A DNA stretch of 64,000 nt. Origin: Capniomyces stellatus. Lineage: Eukaryota > Kickxellomycota > Harpellomycetes > Harpellales > Legeriomycetaceae. Below, piece after piece: positions 1 to 11,336 of this stretch. Within the stretch, counting starts at the first letter, position 1. The number at the start of each line of letters is the position of its first letter. The stretch lies in NCBI GenBank assembly GCA_001661515.1, contig LUVW01000014.1, positions 124,001 through 188,000 on the forward strand, written 5' to 3'. The notes beneath the pieces were generated by a model. It did no database searches and was not told where the DNA came from. It was given only the letters and a program-made list of their open reading frames with translations. The translations under genes and the position numbers were made by a program.

Positions 1-521
1 ATAAAAAAATCTGATCAAAAAAATAAAAATAAAAAGGTAAAAAAATAAATTAAGCTAAAATTTTTTTTTTTTTCAAATGGATTTATAATTTAAATAGTAG
101 AATTTAAAAAAATAATTGTTAATAATGTTGATTGACCGAATTTAGTTAAGAGAATAAGAGTGAGAAAGAAAAAAAAAGTTGAATTTGAGCACGAAGGAAC
201 ATAAAGGTTAGCAAAGATTTTTTTTTTACAAGAGATTTTTTTTTGCTACAAGTATAGAGATTTATAAAGTTAACATTCGGGGCTTGTGAAAGAGTTTGAA
301 TATTTTTTTTCAAGATTAGATGATTTATAGGTTATAAAGCAAAAGGAATTAGGATAGAGCAAAGTATTTTATAGAAGGACAGTTTTGACAAAGAAAATCA
401 AAAGTGAGGCAGCATAAAAACAGATCAAAAAACAGATAAAGAAAGAAGTCGAGTTAAAAAAAAAAAAAGAAAACATAATAGATAAAAAAAGGGGATAGGT
501 TTAAAGAAAAGCAAAGATATA
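1..521. other. Upstream region of the UTP22 gene
   Basis: No coding region is visible here. The stretch is A/T-rich with several poly-T and poly-A runs, and it becomes strongly purine-rich on the + strand over the last 150 bases before the UTP22 start codon. It probably holds the promoter and 5' leader of UTP22. I do not see a convincing TATA box. Confidence 0.5.
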
Positions 522-3500
522 ATGGCGAATTCATTAAAGAGAAAAAACCAAAGTCTGAAGACAGATATTGACAAAAAGACCAAGATTGTAAATACAAAAA
601 AGCAAAAGGAAAATGAGAGAGTAGAAAAGGAGGAAAGGATTTCGGAATCAGAATCAGGATTAGATTCGGAATCAGATTCAGATTCAGATTCAGAGGAGGA
701 AGAGGAAGAAGAAGAGGAAAATGATAGCAGATTTGCAACTGATAGTATGGGTAACAAGTATGAGGAAGAGTTTGAAGAGGAAAACTCGGAGGGTAAGAAG
801 GGGAAGAAGGGGGCGAATGGGGTAGGGGAAAGCAGGATGGGAGTTCCAAGTGTGGAAGAGTTGAGGAATATGAAGGAGGCACCAATGCTGTTCAAGTCGA
901 ATATGTTTATGCTTCATATTGAAGAGATGTTGAAGGAAACAAGAGTGAACGTACAGACGTCAAAGACGCGCAAGTTGGAGGCGGTGATAAAGCAGATAGA
1001 AGGGGTGTTGAGGGGGAGTGAGGAGGTTGAGGAGATGGGATTGAAGCAGGCGATTCAAGGGATTTATGTCAAGGGTAAGAAGCAGAAGATTGAGGAGGAC
1101 ATGGAGTACAAGACACCGTATTTACCGATTCCAAAGGAGACAAAGAACCTGAAGGTGGGGTATAAGAGTCCGGAGAGCGTATCGGTAGTGGGATCGTTTG
1201 CGTTAGGGTTGGCGGTGCACACGAGAAATGGGATGAATGTGGATGTGGCGGTAACGATGCCAAGCAGTTTGTTTGTGGAGAAGGACTATATGAACTATAG
1301 GTACTTTTACAAGCGGTCGTTTTACTTGGAATGTATGATGTTTAGTTTGTTGAAGGACAAGGAGCTTGGGGAGAAGGTGGAGTTCAGCTATGGGTGCTTG
1401 AGGGGAGATAAGAGGTTGCCTATAATAGTGGGGAGGCTTAAGACAAAGAGTGGAAAGCAAGGGGCAAAAGACAGCTTGGAGAACAAAGGGGCGATTCGGC
1501 TGATACCGTGTGTTTCAAGCACAACGTTTGCGAGACAGAAGTTTGGGCCTGGCAAAAACAATGTGCGCAAAGGGTTTTTGGAGGGTTTGAATGGGGAAGA
1601 GGGTAATGTGGAGGGCGGAAGAGGTGGGGATGGAGATGTGGAGATGGGAGAAGCAACGCCAATGTACAACTGTGCGTTGGTGGCAGAGAGCCAGTACTTT
1701 ACACACATGAACTACCTGCACAGCATGAACAAGCAGTGTAGAGGGTTTGGAGAGGCGGTGCTTCTTGCAAAGGTGTGGCTGAGTCAAAGAGGGTTTGACA
1801 AGGCAAGCAGGGGGGCGGGTACGGGGGATAGCGAGAGAGAAAGCGGGATGAATGGATTTGTGATGTCGATGTTGATTGGGTGGTTGATTGGCGGGAGCAG
1901 AGGGGGAGAAACAGCAGGAGTTCCGGTGTCAGGCACGGGGCTGAGTTCGTACCAGCTGTTCAAGAACCTGATGGTTTTTATCAAGGAGTATTTTGGGAAG
2001 GACAAGAAGCTGGAAATCGGGTTTGAGCAGGTCAGAGTGGAGAGCAACAAGTCGCAGCGAAATGCAGGGTTTGAGATGGAGGAGTTTAGCAGAAGGTTTG
2101 AGGGGGTGTTTGTAGACCCGACTGGGCAGTTGAATCTGCTGAGCAGAGTTCCAAAGTGGGAGCTGGCGAGGCTGCAGACTGAGGCGAGCAAGACGTTGGT
2201 ACTGTTGAACTCAGGGGAGGGGGTGGGGGCAGAGTCAAAGCTGGAGATGGAAAACGGGTTTTTTGCGATATTTATGAGGTCAGTGGACGATGCAAACGCA
2301 ATTTACGACCACTTGTTTAGGGTGGAGGTAGAAAATTGCGAGAAGGAGGGCGTGATGACAAGCGAGGTTGTTGGAGATGGCATTGACTGGGAGAAGCTGG
2401 ACTATGCAAACGAGAGCAAGTATTTGCAGCAGCAGATGCAAAAGGTGGTTGTCCAGGGACTAAATGCAAGAGTCCTTAACGTGGAGATGCGAGAATTGGA
2501 GGCAGTCAAGACCAAAGGTGCAGAGACATTTAATGGCAAAAAGAGCATGGTTTGGTTTGTTGGACTGGTAGTGGATGCCGAGGAGGCAATAAAGCTGGTT
2601 GAGTTGGGACCCCAGCCAAACGTGGTGACAGCAGAATCAGCGGGTGGGGCAGGCGGGGGCGAGAATGACGAGACTGTGTTGTTTGAGAGTTTGTGGGGGC
2701 AAAAGTCGGAGTTGCGTAGGTTTAGAGACGGATCGATTAGGATGTCGACGGTTTGGGGGAGCAGCTCGTCAAGCAACAGCGAAAGAGCAAACATTGTTCC
2801 CCAAATGGTTGCGTACCTGCTGGGCAGACACTTTAACTTGGCGGTGTTGGACGGGGTGTTGGATACTGAGGCAGCAGCCTTTAGCAAGTATGTAAGCGGG
2901 GCAAGAAGACCAGCCTTTGTTAAATCCAAAATAAGATCCACTCGGCTTACTGGAACAGCAATGCCAATAGCCCAGAGCCTGGCCAGGTTTATAGAAACTG
3001 CCGAGGCTGAACCGGTAATTCTTGGGGGAAATGGGAGAGTAGGGATGGGGGGCAAGGTTACCAGTCCATTTGTAGATTTTGAAACCGCAAACAAGATGTT
3101 TATAGAGTTTACCAAGAAGTTGAACGAGCTGAACGACGAGCTGCCATTGCAGATATCTTCGGTCAAACCAGTATCACCGTTCCTGCGCAGTTCGTCGTTG
3201 CAGTACCCAAAGCTGTTTGTTGCTGGGGTGAACGAAGGCGATGTGAATTTGGTTTCTTGTGACGTGGTGTTGGAGTTTGAGAGTTCGACAAAGTGGCCAG
3301 AGGACTTGGCGGCAATGTACAAGGTCAAAGCAGCGTTTTTGTCGCGGCTGGGGCAAGTTTACCTGAAACACTTTAGCAACGCAAGTGTGAATGTGGTGTG
3401 CAGGTACTATGGCCAATCAGACCAAAGCAGTGATGATGCAAGTGGCGGTGTGTTGTTGGGCGGAACCAGCCCGACTTTTGTTTCAAACAACACAGCGTTT

Positions 3501-5096
3501 ACCAGTGACAAGCTCAATGGCGAGTCGGACCTGTGTTTGGAGGTGTTTGATAGTGGAAGTAACGGCGGGTTTGTGTACCGGATCTGCTTGAAACTCGACC
3601 GTGAAAAGAACATTTACGAGCGGTTGCTGTTCAGGTACGAGTTTGACCTGAAAACCAAATCTGGGGCCTCGACAACCAGTCACTTGCTTTCAACCAAACA
3701 CAAGCAGAACGTCATTTCGTCCAAGCTCCGTCACTTTAAGCGCTCCTTTGAAGTTGCTCCATACCTCCACACCAAGCTTGCAACTCTTCACAAACAGTTT
3801 TACCCAAGCTACTCGCTAACCGTCAGACTCTTCAAGCGCTGGTTGAGCTCCCACCTCTTGCTAACTTCCTCACAGTTTGGCGACTATTCTGGCTACTACA
3901 ACAGCAAGTTTGGTACTTTTGGCGTCTCTGAACTTGTTGCTGAACTCATCGTTGCCCACGTCTTTACCAACTCTCACTTCAACAACTCCAACTCGTACGC
4001 CAGCTTTTCTGTTGCCTTCTACAACACCCTCAAACTGCTCGCTGAGTTTGACTTTTCCTCAATGCCTCTCATCATCGACTTTTCTTCTCCCTCAGACTCC
4101 CAGCTAAAATCCACGGACTCTGACCCATCCACCCAACCCCCTACCTCTGAAGCCTGGATCTCAAAAGCTATCCACCATTTCACCCAAACAACTCTCCGAT
4201 CTACAAAGTCTTCCTCAATCAAGTCACCAACTAAACCCAACAAGCCACACACTTCCGCCGCTTCCGTTGGCGGAATCCACATCTACACTGAACTCGATCT
4301 GAACTGCGAAAGTATCGGCTTTGTTTCTGTACTCATCACAAATAGACTCCGCTCATTGGCTAAATCATCTCTCCAAACCCTAAACTCTTCCATGCTCACT
4401 GGCTCAACCGCCAAACTCAACTCTATCTTCAAAACTCCTCTAGACTCCTTTGACTTTATTCTTCACGTTGACAGTGATTACATCACCAGAGCCGGCCTCA
4501 AAACCCCTAAATCCGTTTTTGACTCCAACAACATCACTTGCTCCAACGACCTGCTCACCAAATCTAACAAAGTAACTCTTGCTCAGTCCACTCCAACTCC
4601 CAATAATACCAAACCTTCCAACCTCTCAATCTACAAAAACATCAACTTGGCTGCTTCAACTAGTTTGCCCACCAATAATCCCTCAAACTCTCTACAAAAC
4701 TCTATCGAAAACACTCATTTGTCTTTCCAACAAAACGAGTTTGGCGTCAACAAACTACTCAACTTTGACCCTGTTTCCATTTACAAGTCCGAACTCGACT
4801 CCATCTACAACAACTCGGCTATTTTCTTTAGCGATTTGTACGGCGGAAATGTAATTGCTGGTCTATGGACCCCAGCCGCTCAATCCATTTCTCACTCCAA
4901 CGTCGTTGCCTCTATTTCTAAATCATCTAAAAAATCAAACTTCTCCATTGCCCTCCGATCAAACGTCGCTCCAGTTACAAAATATGACTCAAAGTCTACA
5001 ACCACTTCTGACCAGTTTGTTTGTCTCAATAAACACGCTCTCTTGGCTGAAATGGTCAGACTAGGTGACGGTTTAATCGATAACTACAGCACTTGA
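522..5096 (+). CDS. UTP22: U3 snoRNP protein Utp22 / Nrap (NOL6) family
   Basis: A single uninterrupted reading frame encodes 1,524 residues. Utp22/NOL6 is a component of the nucleolar small-subunit processome (UTP-C module) that assembles the 18S pre-rRNA. The N-terminus is a Lys-rich then Ser/Asp/Glu-rich tail (about residues 1-70), as expected for a nucleolar protein. The family signature starts near residue 222 (VGSFALGLAVHT) and continues with DVAVTMPSSLF and NYRYFYKRSFYLE, the conserved first nucleotidyltransferase-like Nrap domain. The protein is longer than yeast Utp22 (about 1,240) or human NOL6 (about 1,150), mostly through Gly/Ser/Asn-rich insertions. The start ATG follows an A-rich leader. 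The coding strand is very G-rich up to about position 3660 and then becomes C-rich. It converges on the BI-1 gene, leaving only 173 bp between the stop codons. Confidence 0.95.
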   Translation: MANSLKRKNQSLKTDIDKKTKIVNTKKQKENERVEKEERISESESGLDSESDSDSDSEEEEEEEEENDSRFATDSMGNKYEEEFEEENSEGKKGKKGANGVGESRMGVPSVEELRNMKEAPMLFKSNMFMLHIEEMLKETRVNVQTSKTRKLEAVIKQIEGVLRGSEEVEEMGLKQAIQGIYVKGKKQKIEEDMEYKTPYLPIPKETKNLKVGYKSPESVSVVGSFALGLAVHTRNGMNVDVAVTMPSSLFVEKDYMNYRYFYKRSFYLECMMFSLLKDKELGEKVEFSYGCLRGDKRLPIIVGRLKTKSGKQGAKDSLENKGAIRLIPCVSSTTFARQKFGPGKNNVRKGFLEGLNGEEGNVEGGRGGDGDVEMGEATPMYNCALVAESQYFTHMNYLHSMNKQCRGFGEAVLLAKVWLSQRGFDKASRGAGTGDSERESGMNGFVMSMLIGWLIGGSRGGETAGVPVSGTGLSSYQLFKNLMVFIKEYFGKDKKLEIGFEQVRVESNKSQRNAGFEMEEFSRRFEGVFVDPTGQLNLLSRVPKWELARLQTEASKTLVLLNSGEGVGAESKLEMENGFFAIFMRSVDDANAIYDHLFRVEVENCEKEGVMTSEVVGDGIDWEKLDYANESKYLQQQMQKVVVQGLNARVLNVEMRELEAVKTKGAETFNGKKSMVWFVGLVVDAEEAIKLVELGPQPNVVTAESAGGAGGGENDETVLFESLWGQKSELRRFRDGSIRMSTVWGSSSSSNSERANIVPQMVAYLLGRHFNLAVLDGVLDTEAAAFSKYVSGARRPAFVKSKIRSTRLTGTAMPIAQSLARFIETAEAEPVILGGNGRVGMGGKVTSPFVDFETANKMFIEFTKKLNELNDELPLQISSVKPVSPFLRSSSLQYPKLFVAGVNEGDVNLVSCDVVLEFESSTKWPEDLAAMYKVKAAFLSRLGQVYLKHFSNASVNVVCRYYGQSDQSSDDASGGVLLGGTSPTFVSNNTAFTSDKLNGESDLCLEVFDSGSNGGFVYRICLKLDREKNIYERLLFRYEFDLKTKSGASTTSHLLSTKHKQNVISSKLRHFKRSFEVAPYLHTKLATLHKQFYPSYSLTVRLFKRWLSSHLLLTSSQFGDYSGYYNSKFGTFGVSELVAELIVAHVFTNSHFNNSNSYASFSVAFYNTLKLLAEFDFSSMPLIIDFSSPSDSQLKSTDSDPSTQPPTSEAWISKAIHHFTQTTLRSTKSSSIKSPTKPNKPHTSAASVGGIHIYTELDLNCESIGFVSVLITNRLRSLAKSSLQTLNSSMLTGSTAKLNSIFKTPLDSFDFILHVDSDYITRAGLKTPKSVFDSNNITCSNDLLTKSNKVTLAQSTPTPNNTKPSNLSIYKNINLAASTSLPTNNPSNSLQNSIENTHLSFQQNEFGVNKLLNFDPVSIYKSELDSIYNNSAIFFSDLYGGNVIAGLWTPAAQSISHSNVVASISKSSKKSNFSIALRSNVAPVTKYDSKSTTTSDQFVCLNKHALLAEMVRLGDGLIDNYST

Positions 5097-5269
5097 AACT
5101 AGTTTTTTTTTTTATATTTTATCTTTATTATTTATAACTAATATTTCATTATTATTATTTTTTTTTATAGAAACAAGAAAGAAAAAAAAATTCCCTAAAA
5201 AATCACTAAATATAAACACCTAAATGAATGGTGTTGGAAAGGGGGGGGGAGTGCAAGAACCATTTAATC

Positions 5270-6322
5270 TCAATCTCTATCGTCCAGCAATCTCAACAAG
5301 TAAATGAACAGATTGATCAAGTCCAAGTACAGACTCAAACTAGCCATGATATAATCATCTGGACTGGTCTTGTTCATAATCATATACGTATCATATATAA
5401 TGTACAAGCTAAACAAGATCACCCCAAACACCGACATCAAAAGCTCTGTTCTGCTTCCAAATGGAAAAAACACTTGCACAAACCCAACCAGAACCATTCC
5501 AAACAACGCAAAAAACAGAATCGGCCCCAACTGCGAAAAGTCATACTTGCTCTGCATCGTAAACAACGTAAACACTATAAATATCCCCGTCGTCAAAACC
5601 AGCGCCTTTACCACAACCACTCCCGAATACGTGCTTATCGTCATTCCCAAAAGCACCGCTTCAAACACCGTAAACAGACCCAGCAAAATAAAGTTTATTG
5701 GGTACTTTTTCGACAAGAAAATCAACGCTATTAACGTCACCAACGTCCCAACAAAACTCCCAAGGAGAATGGGTGTTATGCTATCGTTTATTTATTCAAA
5801 CCTTCTCATTTAGTCGCTTGCTTTTATTATCATTTTGTTGCTATTTCTATATCATAACACTACTATACATTTGGTTATATATAGCTTTTACTTACTTGCT
5901 CAATATCCATCGCTGAATATTCTCGTTGAAAAAGATACTTCCTGATATAACTGTTGTCAATAATATTTGCGACAGCAAGATCATGTAAACCTTTCTGATA
6001 AACGCTATTCACAACAACAAAAACAACAACAAAATAGTATACATATCAACCACTTTATTATTCTTATCAAAATCCAACCACTTTATTTGTTTTCAATGCC
6101 AGCACCATCTATACCACCATATTTCTGCATAGTACATTTAGGCTTACCCATTCTAATCGAAATGTCTGATTGCCCAACAAAATTATCAAGCTTAAAAGGA
6201 CTCTCTGTATCTTGAGAATCCCCAAGCACATCAACTCCCACATGCGCAGTTTCAGAGTACTCTGGAGGCACAGGCTCGTACCTATGATCCGAGGAATTGT
6301 AATTATTCACGTTTGCGCTCAT
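5270..6322 (-). CDS. BXI1: Bax inhibitor-1 / Lifeguard family membrane protein, 3 exons
   Basis: Three exons join in phase: 6322-6148, 6004-5896 and 5780-5270, giving 264 residues. Introns are 143 and 115 nt with donors GTAAGC and GTAAGT. The first junction creates IRMAFIRKVY, the characteristic cytosolic-to-first-helix sequence of TMBIM/Lifeguard proteins. Six to seven hydrophobic segments follow, including the conserved region YPINFILLGLFTVFEA and the C-terminal part DDYIMASLSLYLDLINLF. Family members sit in the ER, Golgi or vacuole membrane, conduct Ca2+ and moderate stress-induced death. The N-terminal 50 residues are Pro/Ser/Asp-rich, as in other Lifeguard proteins. I chose the ATG at 6322 because an in-frame TTG just upstream is not a plausible start. 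A run of nine C on the coding strand lies 20 nt after the stop codon. Confidence 0.93.
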
Positions 6323-6633
6323 TCTCTTCAAATAACTATCTACCTTACTACTAGAATTGTTTGACTTGTTAGTTAAAATACAATTATATTTCTTCTATAT
6401 AAAAATATACAAGTAAAAAAAAAAAAGTCGTTTGCTTTACTTTAGGCTAAACGGGAAGGAATGGAGTTTCTTGGTTCCTTATATATCTGTCTTTTCTTTT
6501 TTTTTTACCAACTTTATAATTTCAACTTTATAATTTCAACTTGAGAATGCATAATTTAGTTAGTAATAGGCAATAAAAAAAATTGGCCAAGATTTATTTT
6601 AGATTTAATTCCCACCAGATTTTGAATTCATAA

Positions 6634-6858
6634 TTATTTTGTTATACCAACCATCTTTTTCCATTTGAAAGACCTTTTGTTGCACTTAACTATACAAGTT
6701 GCAATTGAAGGTTTGGTGATTGAGGGTTTAGTGATTGAGGGTTTAGTGGTGGAGGGCGGGGGGAGTCTCATTATGAGGACAAATAGCAATAATAAATATA
6801 AACAATAAGCCAATACAATTAAAAGAACAAAAGTGTAACTAAAGACCAAAATAGTCAA
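6634..6858 (-). other. Open frame with a hydrophobic segment and a TKPSI repeat, possible exon
   Basis: This minus-strand frame has no ATG at its 5' end but reads through a strongly hydrophobic stretch (about 25 residues), then LPPPSTTKPSITKPSI and a basic tail. The upstream end looks like an acceptor (tctttag). It could be a terminal exon of the membrane-protein locus at 7263-8054. It could equally be a chance frame over the 15-bp tandem repeat at 6704-6748. I cannot join it with confidence. Confidence 0.2.
6704..6748. repeat. 15-bp tandem repeat, 3 copies
   Basis: Three adjacent 15-bp units occur: attgaaggtttggtg once and attgagggtttagtg twice, with a decayed fourth unit after them. In the minus-strand frame each unit would encode the pentapeptide TKPSI. 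Confidence 0.85.
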
Positions 6859-7262
6859 GCACTGAAAAACAAACTAATTGATATTAAATAACTTGCTAAT
6901 GCGTTGATGGCAAACACTTAAAGTTGTGATTTACTTGTCCCCATGTTCGAGTTTTATTGCTCTCTAAAAAAAAAAAAATCACTCGACTAAAAGTATATTA
7001 ACCAAAGCGTTGAATTTAAAAAAAAACCAATGCCAAACCTGCTTACAAATACTGAACCGATGTCGCCTATTTTTTTTCCATTCTCAATTCGCTCTTTCAA
7101 TCCGTTCAAGGTGGCTATTGTTTACCTTATTGTAATCGCTTTGTTCGCCTAAAAACTTTAACCTTCACACACACATACTCTTCTTTTCTGACACAGCTCC
7201 TTCACTGACAATTCTTATTTATTGGCAACTTTAAGCTCAACTATGAACTGCCAGGCCTGCTT

Positions 7263-8054
7263 TTATTTTACTTTTCCAGTGCTAGTGTTTGATTTCTCGC
7301 TTTCAGCGTCAGCTGAATCTGTTTTGGTACCACCAAGTTTAACAGCTACAAAAATAACAGTTAATATCAAACATAGTAAGATTATCATAAGATTATCAGC
7401 AAAAAAAGCAAAGCACAAAGTCCAAGTTCGCCGTTGCTCCAATATACTCGTTTGGTTTTCTTCTTCTTTCATGTCACCAAGAGCAATGAAAAACAATGGC
7501 TCCGCCAAAAACTACAACTACAACTGTAACTGCAATACAAATAAAAATAAAAATTGTCACTCTGATATGTTCAAATGGCGAAACCAAATACATGTAGAAG
7601 ATGATCTTATGTATGAAAATACCTGGGGTCATTCGCGGAATAGTTCCTGAAATCATCCATAGTACTTTGTGTTTTTGCTTCTTTTTACCCATTCCAAGAC
7701 TTAGGGGTAGGTCTTTTACACATTTGTTGGTGTGTACTTTGGTTTGCGAGCCTGATACATTTCCACATATGGTTTACAACTCGGGGCTCTTATCAAGGTT
7801 GTCAACCTGTAGTTTTTGATCTGTGCTGTTTGAGTTACTTTTGGCTGCTGATCCGGTTGGCGATATGCTTTTTACTCACCGTTTTTTACATTATTGTGTA
7901 TGGTATAAACACTGTGGTTGCTATTAGTTGGTATATCGGTTGTACTTGGGCAGTTCTAATGGCAGTGCTCTTGTGGTGTATTTATTTTAATTGTTGGCAA
8001 ATGTTTACTGCGGAAAGTAAAGCTATTGACGTTATTTGATCTACTTGGCGGCAT
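7263..8054 (-). CDS. Probable spliced gene for an uncharacterised membrane protein (exon structure unresolved)
   Basis: I do not recognise this gene. On the minus strand an ATG at 8054 opens MPPSRSNNVNSFTFR followed by a plausible donor (GTAAAC). An Asn/Ser-rich segment lies near 7840-7770. A frame at 7692-7474 ends in a long hydrophobic helix. A second frame at 7508-7263 contains an acidic/basic linker, a strong transmembrane helix (LMIILLCLILTVIFVAV) and a hydrophilic Ser/Glu-rich tail. Donor- and acceptor-like sites exist between the pieces, but I could not find one set that keeps phase throughout. The opposite strand also has an open frame (7222-7650) but it lacks protein-like composition. 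The best description is one or two small membrane-protein exons of unknown family. Confidence 0.35.
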
Positions 8055-8394
8055 GTAAATTATACATTACAAATTATCTGGTTAATTTATCGAAAAAAAA
8101 GCGAGGAAAAAAAAACCTCAGCGATTAAAACCAAAGTCTGACCTGGAAATTGGGTATTCGAAATTCACCTCTATTCAAGCACTAATTTATTTTATAATTA
8201 AAATCTAATATTATTTTTATACTAATAAAAAAAACAACTGTTTGAATTGTCTTGAGACACGTCCGAGTAATTTAAAAGACAAACGTAACAGATCAAATTC
8301 AATAATACAGGTTGTACTCAGGCGCATACAAGCAAATAAAAACAGAGCAGAACAATAAAGAATAAGGCACACGAGTAGCAACAATAGTAGCAAA

Positions 8395-9341
8395 ATGTAT
8401 CCTAGATCAACGCAAAGGAACAAATCCTTGCAATTCGATCCAGTCCGAGTCAATAAGCAGAAAAACGAGAGACTTGAAAAGTTGGGAAATTTAAACAATA
8501 GCACTCTACACGAATTCGAAAACATAATAATTGCGCCAGTAGATTTGTTTGAACGACAAGGTACATTTAAGGTTCCAAAGGGCATACAGGCAGTGTACAT
8601 TGGAACTACGGGCCAAGGTGAGTATAAATCCGCTTTTTTTTATTTGTTTTGTTTTTCTTGAGGAAAACGGCGAATTGGGAAAATGGAGCAAATAATAGAT
8701 GAGTTGATTTGCGTACTTGACGCTTTGTTTAAAAGGGAATTTCTGTGGCTTGTGTAAATTAACAAGCAAGTTTTTGTTGTTTTTATAATCAGAAAAAGTA
8801 AAAAGGCTGAACAGGAAGGAGACACGGAGAGTAGCGTATTCAAAGAAATCATTCATGTCGTACCTGGAGGAGCATTTGATTGTAATATCCACAGCTATAT
8901 AAATATTACACAGACATAGAAACCCTTGTCTCGATCTCAATAAAATATTCATTCAAAAAAATTCAAAAAAATAAATCAACTTGGAATTGTGGTTTCTTTA
9001 TGGTTTTTTTTGTTAGGATCTGACAGAGTCTAGTGGGCCAGAATCATGCTACACAACATACCTCAACTGTACAGCAAGACCATCAAGGTACCCGCCTCGA
9101 AATTTTTGCTCAATCTGCGGGTATTTCAGCTCTGGTATGTGCACTAAATGTGGCGACAGGTATTGCTCAAAAGATTGTTATTCACTGCACTCTGAGACCA
9201 GGTAAACAATTGATATTGCGCTTACAATATGCGTTTAGACTTGATCGCATAACTCTACCTTGTCGCTTTATTACCCCCCCCCCCCCTCACACTCCTTCCT
9301 CCCGCTCTTTTTTTCTTAGGTGCGTGAAGTTTGTTGTCTAG
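8395..9341 (+). CDS. VPS71: HIT-type zinc-finger protein, SWR1-complex subunit Vps71/Swc6 (ZNHIT1), 4 exons
   Basis: Four exons join in phase: 8395-8617, 8793-8881, 9017-9201 and 9320-9341, giving 172 residues (human ZNHIT1 has 154). Introns are 175, 135 and 118 nt, starting GTGAGT, GTAATA and GTAAAC. The C-terminal HIT zinc finger is unmistakable: FCSICG, then CTKCG, YCSKDC and HSETRC, ending in VKFVV as in ZNHIT1. The last Cys of the finger lies in the 22-nt final exon. Vps71/Swc6 belongs to the SWR1 chromatin remodeller, which deposits histone H2A.Z in the nucleus. The middle (residues 75-105) is a basic helix with KKSFMSYLEEHL. The third intron holds a run of 13 C close to its 3' end. Confidence 0.93.
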
Positions 9342-11336
9342 TAGTAGATCAAGGTGGTTTGGTCAATCGATAGAAACAAATGTTCGAGTAGTATAGATTT
9401 CGTTTTACATTTTCATTTTGTTTTAAATGGGTAAAGTGGTTGTGTACTTGTAAATATCCCAATCAGCCCAGCTCAATACAGTTTGGGCTACTTGGTCCAG
9501 TTATGGACTTATAATATGGCTAGAGTCGCTACTGCAATTTTCTTCTACTCTTAGCTAGGTAAAAGTTTCACGTCAACGTGGCATAATAAACTCTCGTGAT
9601 TTAATGTCATAAATTCACACCGGTTTTCCTAGCGTAATACCGTGATAGCGTAGTTTTTTTTTGTTTTTTTTAAAAAAAGTCAATAAACTATATACTAATA
9701 TCTGTTTGTCCGACTACGTACTCTTTGCAACTTTGGATAAGTGACAACCCAGTAAATGTGTGTTACTACAAAGCCTGCTTTAATAAGCAGTGTATGTATA
9801 AAATATTAGATTCTTAACATCTCTTTAACATTTTGTCATTATAAAGGAATGTTTTTAATAAATAAAGTTAATGGCTTTTTGAAAAGATCAGAGTACCGTA
9901 ACCTTCTTTATATGTTAGGCCTCTGCGTTTTTCAGAGTCCAAGAAACGTCAAATTAAAAGGTATATTAAATCCAAAGAACCGAGCACAATCAGAGATGTG
10001 CACAGTTATTTAACAAGTTGAATCCAAAAATGATTGAGAACGGTGTTGAGAGCCAAAGGCGGCCATAAACGATTCTAATTCTAGATTGTTGTCTACTAGA
10101 CAAAGCTCTAAATGTAAAGATACTGGCAAAGACAGTAGTAACTGATCTTGGTAGCCAGGAATTTGGATTGTTTCGAATATTACTACTTGTAGAAAGTAAC
10201 GAGTATCCTGCACTTTATGAATAAAAAAGGCGAGGTACAACCAAAAGGAAAAAAAGAATTTCGATAAATAAAAAAAAGCTAAATAAGAACGACTGATTAT
10301 AAACCCTGCATTGAATAGTAGGCTGATAGAGTAGAAGGACAAACCAATTCGCGTTCGGGTTTATAAAATTCAAATAGTGGTTAGAAGGAAAGAAAAAAGG
10401 GTTGTGTGCAGGTTTAATTATGGCACATGTAGTGAATTAGTAGGCAGGAGACTGATAAAGTAAAATACGAGCAAAAGATGAAAAGTAAACAAATTTGACA
10501 TCAATAAAAGAAAAAGAAATGACAATGGTAATGACATGTTTTGTTTACTATTTTGCGTTTAATTAAAATGTATGAAATTGTCGTTAAAAAGAACAATAAA
10601 AACAACAAACTTTATTGACTGGAGAAAATAAAAAATAGTAGGAAAAGAGAAATAAAGAAAAGTAAGAAAAGAGAAAATAAAGAATAGGCGAGTTATAAAT
10701 CAAATTCAGCTAAAAGCAATAGTTGATTTAGCATAGGTAATAAAGGGCGCAATTTACAAAATATATAAGTGCAAATTTCTAATAATAAAAAAGTTCAAAA
10801 ACAATGAAATTGATTAGAAATAAATGTAAAAAAGAAAAAAAAAACAAAGATTTGGTGGGGAAAGGACAAGATGGTTTTCTACTGAATAAGGAGATAAAAT
10901 ATTGACATGGCATATAAAATAGTAGTAAAAAAAAATCAAATGTTTAATAATAATAAAAGTAAAGAAAAAAAAAACGATAAAACGCCAAACACTTAATATA
11001 ACACCAAAATAAATAAGGTTCAGTTTGTTCGAAACATTTATAGTAGAAAACTTGTCAAGGTTTTATTTAGCCTTCGATTATAACTTAAACATACCAAAGT
11101 CGGGATAGTTTTGGGTATACAAATGTAGAATTTGGAGAGTATAATATTATTATTTTTCCACGTTAAATTATAAACAAAAGAGATAGTTGGTAATCGGATA
11201 GTTGGCGGTAACAAAAGTAAATTTGGAGCAGAAGGGGGCAACTGCAATAGTGGTATGAAAGGACGGCGTATTAATCAAGAAAAGAGATAGCAAGGATAAA
11301 TAACGCAAGGACAAATAAAGCAAGAAAGAAACAATA
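9342..11336. other. Intergenic region with no supportable gene
   Basis: About 2 kb of AT-rich DNA with only short, compositionally random frames. The longest (minus strand, about 10010-10342) is hydrophobic by A/T composition and has no recognisable motif. The last 700 bases are purine-rich on the + strand, as is usual here upstream of + strand genes. No tRNA, snRNA or repeat was recognised. Confidence 0.5.

Noticed and set aside
425..917. Open frames on the minus strand opposite the start of UTP22
   Set aside because: They are shadows of the Ser/Asp/Glu-rich coding repeat on the + strand. They have Ser/Leu/Phe-only composition and no domain.
2402..3328. 308-codon frame antisense to UTP22
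   Set aside because: Its length is explained by the biased composition of the real gene. No motif or splice continuation was found.
6704..6748. GGGTTTAG-like units as an interstitial telomere repeat
   Set aside because: The period is 15 bp, not 6-7 bp, and the unit includes unrelated bases. It is an ordinary short tandem repeat.
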